From Dromaius novaehollandiae (Eukaryota; Chordata; Aves; Casuariiformes; Dromaiidae): 64,000 bases of DNA. The stretch spans positions 38,824,563-38,888,562 of the forward strand of contig NC_088100.1 of NCBI RefSeq assembly GCF_036370855.1, read 5' to 3'. The notes under the pieces are model-generated. The model saw nothing but the letters and a program-made list of their open reading frames with translations. It had not been told where the DNA came from and did not search any database. Positions 62,956 to 64,000 of this stretch are shown here, piece by piece; positions within the stretch are counted from its first letter, which is position 1; each line of letters opens with the position of its first letter. A program made the position numbers and the translations under genes.

Positions 62956-64000
62956 CTTAAGTCCTTTACTTAAACATTACTGATTGAATGGAAGATGCTA
63001 GCATGTGAAGATTTACACTGAACAGTTTCTCTGCAACCATGAAAGATTAACATCAGTCCAACCCAACTCTCCATGCTTGGACAGTAATCAACAGGACAAC
63101 TTTTTCCTTTTTGCTTGAAAGGTCCTTCTGTCTCTGCAAGGATTCAAAAACATTTTTGCAAGGAGAGTTTTCTACAGGCATTCCTTCTTGTTTTTCTTCA
63201 ATCAGAATCACACTACTCTCCACTGAGCCGTGCTCCTGCAATTCAGTCTAACAATTCAAATTAATGGCACTGTTAAAAACTGCAAAACAAGAGTTTTGTT
63301 TTCCTGACGTTCCTTCTGAAACTTTCAGATGGAAAATTTCTGGCTTTCTCATGTGGCTCCCAACCCAGTCGGACATATGATCTGCAGCCACAATTCTTCC
63401 CTATTGCTCCCTGTCTGATGGACTACAATAAATATTAAGAACCTAATGAGAAGAGAAAGCTAAGAGGACCCAGAAAGAGAACTGCTTGAAGCTGGTTGTA
63501 TGCAAAAGGCTCCACAGTACCTACGACAACATACAATTTAGAATGACTACCAGCTTCATCCTGCAGATTTAGCTTAAATAAAAGAACTTCACACAGGCTG
63601 CAAGGCTTTCTCATTACTAGATGAAAGGTGAATGGAAGTTTCAGTATTTTTACAACAAAGCCATTACAGTTCTCAATTTATGCATATCTAACACTGTGTT
63701 TGGCAATTACTGAACAGGAGGAGGAAAAAAAAAATTCTGATGCAGTAACAGTTCATCATACCTGGACTCCTGCCAGCAGCAAAGCTGACAAATTTGAAGC
63801 TTACTAAGTTAACAAAATGCTATTTTGAAAGATAAGACTGAACAATGCTTGATGAGGTGGTGATAACTCTGGCCAAAGGAAAAAAAGTTAGCTGCCCTTT
63901 TCCATTGTGGAGTAAGAGGAATAGGTGCATTACCAGGTGATTTTAAAAAGTTTTCAGTAATTCAAAGAATACAGATATAACATCTCTTCTAAAACACCTA
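62956..64000. other. SNAP91: End of window, SNAP91 intron
   Basis: AT-rich intronic sequence. Apart from the uncertain 42-nt exon candidate at 63762-63803 nothing is recognised. Confidence 0.6.

Larger units (their letters stand above)
28745..64000 (-). other. SNAP91: SNAP91 (AP180) gene, 3' half, continues beyond the right edge
   Basis: Fifteen exons on the minus strand join with matching phases into 1583 coding bases, the end of the AP180 protein. AP180 is the neuronal clathrin assembly protein. Its N-terminal ANTH domain binds phosphoinositides, and its unstructured C-terminal region, encoded here, binds clathrin and the AP-2 appendage through repeated DLF, DPF and DLL-type motifs. The paralogue PICALM was considered, but the long Ala/Thr-rich tracts, the GDLQWNAGEKK block and the ending DPLADLNIKDFL are those of AP180. 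The ANTH exons and the promoter are outside the window. Convergent PRSS35 downstream matches the human locus. Confidence 0.95.
57674..64000 (-). other. SNAP91: SNAP91 intron(s), no firm upstream exon found
   Basis: More than 6 kb upstream of the microexon in transcript direction. I searched for the conserved AP180 segments that should precede it (the DLLDLQPDF region, then ANTH-domain exons) and saw none. A weak 42-nt phase-1 exon candidate lies at 63762-63803. A large CR1 copy occupies about 61110-62955. Confidence 0.75.

Noticed and set aside
61258-62973. Several + strand open frames of 60-150 codons
   Set aside because: They are chance frames on the antisense strand of a decayed CR1 LINE.
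1-64000. CRISPR arrays, bacterial operons, phage or endogenous viral genes, tRNA and rRNA genes
   Set aside because: No spaced direct repeats, no operon-like gene packing, and no recognisable viral or structural RNA genes were seen. The only retroelement remnants are CR1 LINEs.

Overview
The window is vertebrate nuclear DNA, most likely from a bird; a crocodilian or turtle is possible. The evidence is several CR1-type LINE fragments, a large CpG island, intron-split genes with GT-AG junctions, and two recognisable single-copy genes. No bacterial, plasmid, phage, CRISPR or viral gene organisation was seen.

Layout: (1) 1-345 is the 3' end of a CR1 LINE. (2) 1390-3250 is a CpG island, taken as the promoter and 5'UTR exon of PRSS35 on the + strand; its first intron runs to 8628. 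The complete 413-residue coding sequence lies in one exon at 8645-9886. The product is a secreted trypsin-fold pseudoprotease with Thr in place of the catalytic Ser. (3) About 9.9-14.1 kb is PRSS35 3'UTR of uncertain end, and 14.1-28.7 kb is intergenic, with three GC-rich patches, simple repeats and a + strand CR1 at about 21.6-22.1 kb. (4) From 28745 to the right edge lies the 3' half of SNAP91 (AP180) on the minus strand. A 2.8-kb 3'UTR and 15 coding exons join in frame into a 527-codon stretch (stop included), covering the unstructured C-terminal clathrin/AP-2-binding region. The exons for the N-terminal ANTH domain lie beyond the right edge. (5) Introns of SNAP91 hold two further minus-strand CR1 fragments (about 44.7-45.4 kb and 61.1-62.95 kb) and several long A/T runs.

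The convergent arrangement PRSS35(+) / SNAP91(-) is the one known from human 6q14, and this supports naming the protease PRSS35 rather than its paralogue PRSS23. The two genes have no known functional link. SNAP91 is a presynaptic clathrin assembly protein; PRSS35 is a secreted, probably inactive protease relative.

No new kind of biological system was found. The most interesting signals are the modular phase-1 exon series of SNAP91 (nine of its ten exons in a row have lengths divisible by three), a 15-nt microexon, a 71-nt intron, U-rich tracts beside weak or tiny exons, and a possible unannotated 42-nt phase-1 exon near 63.8 kb.
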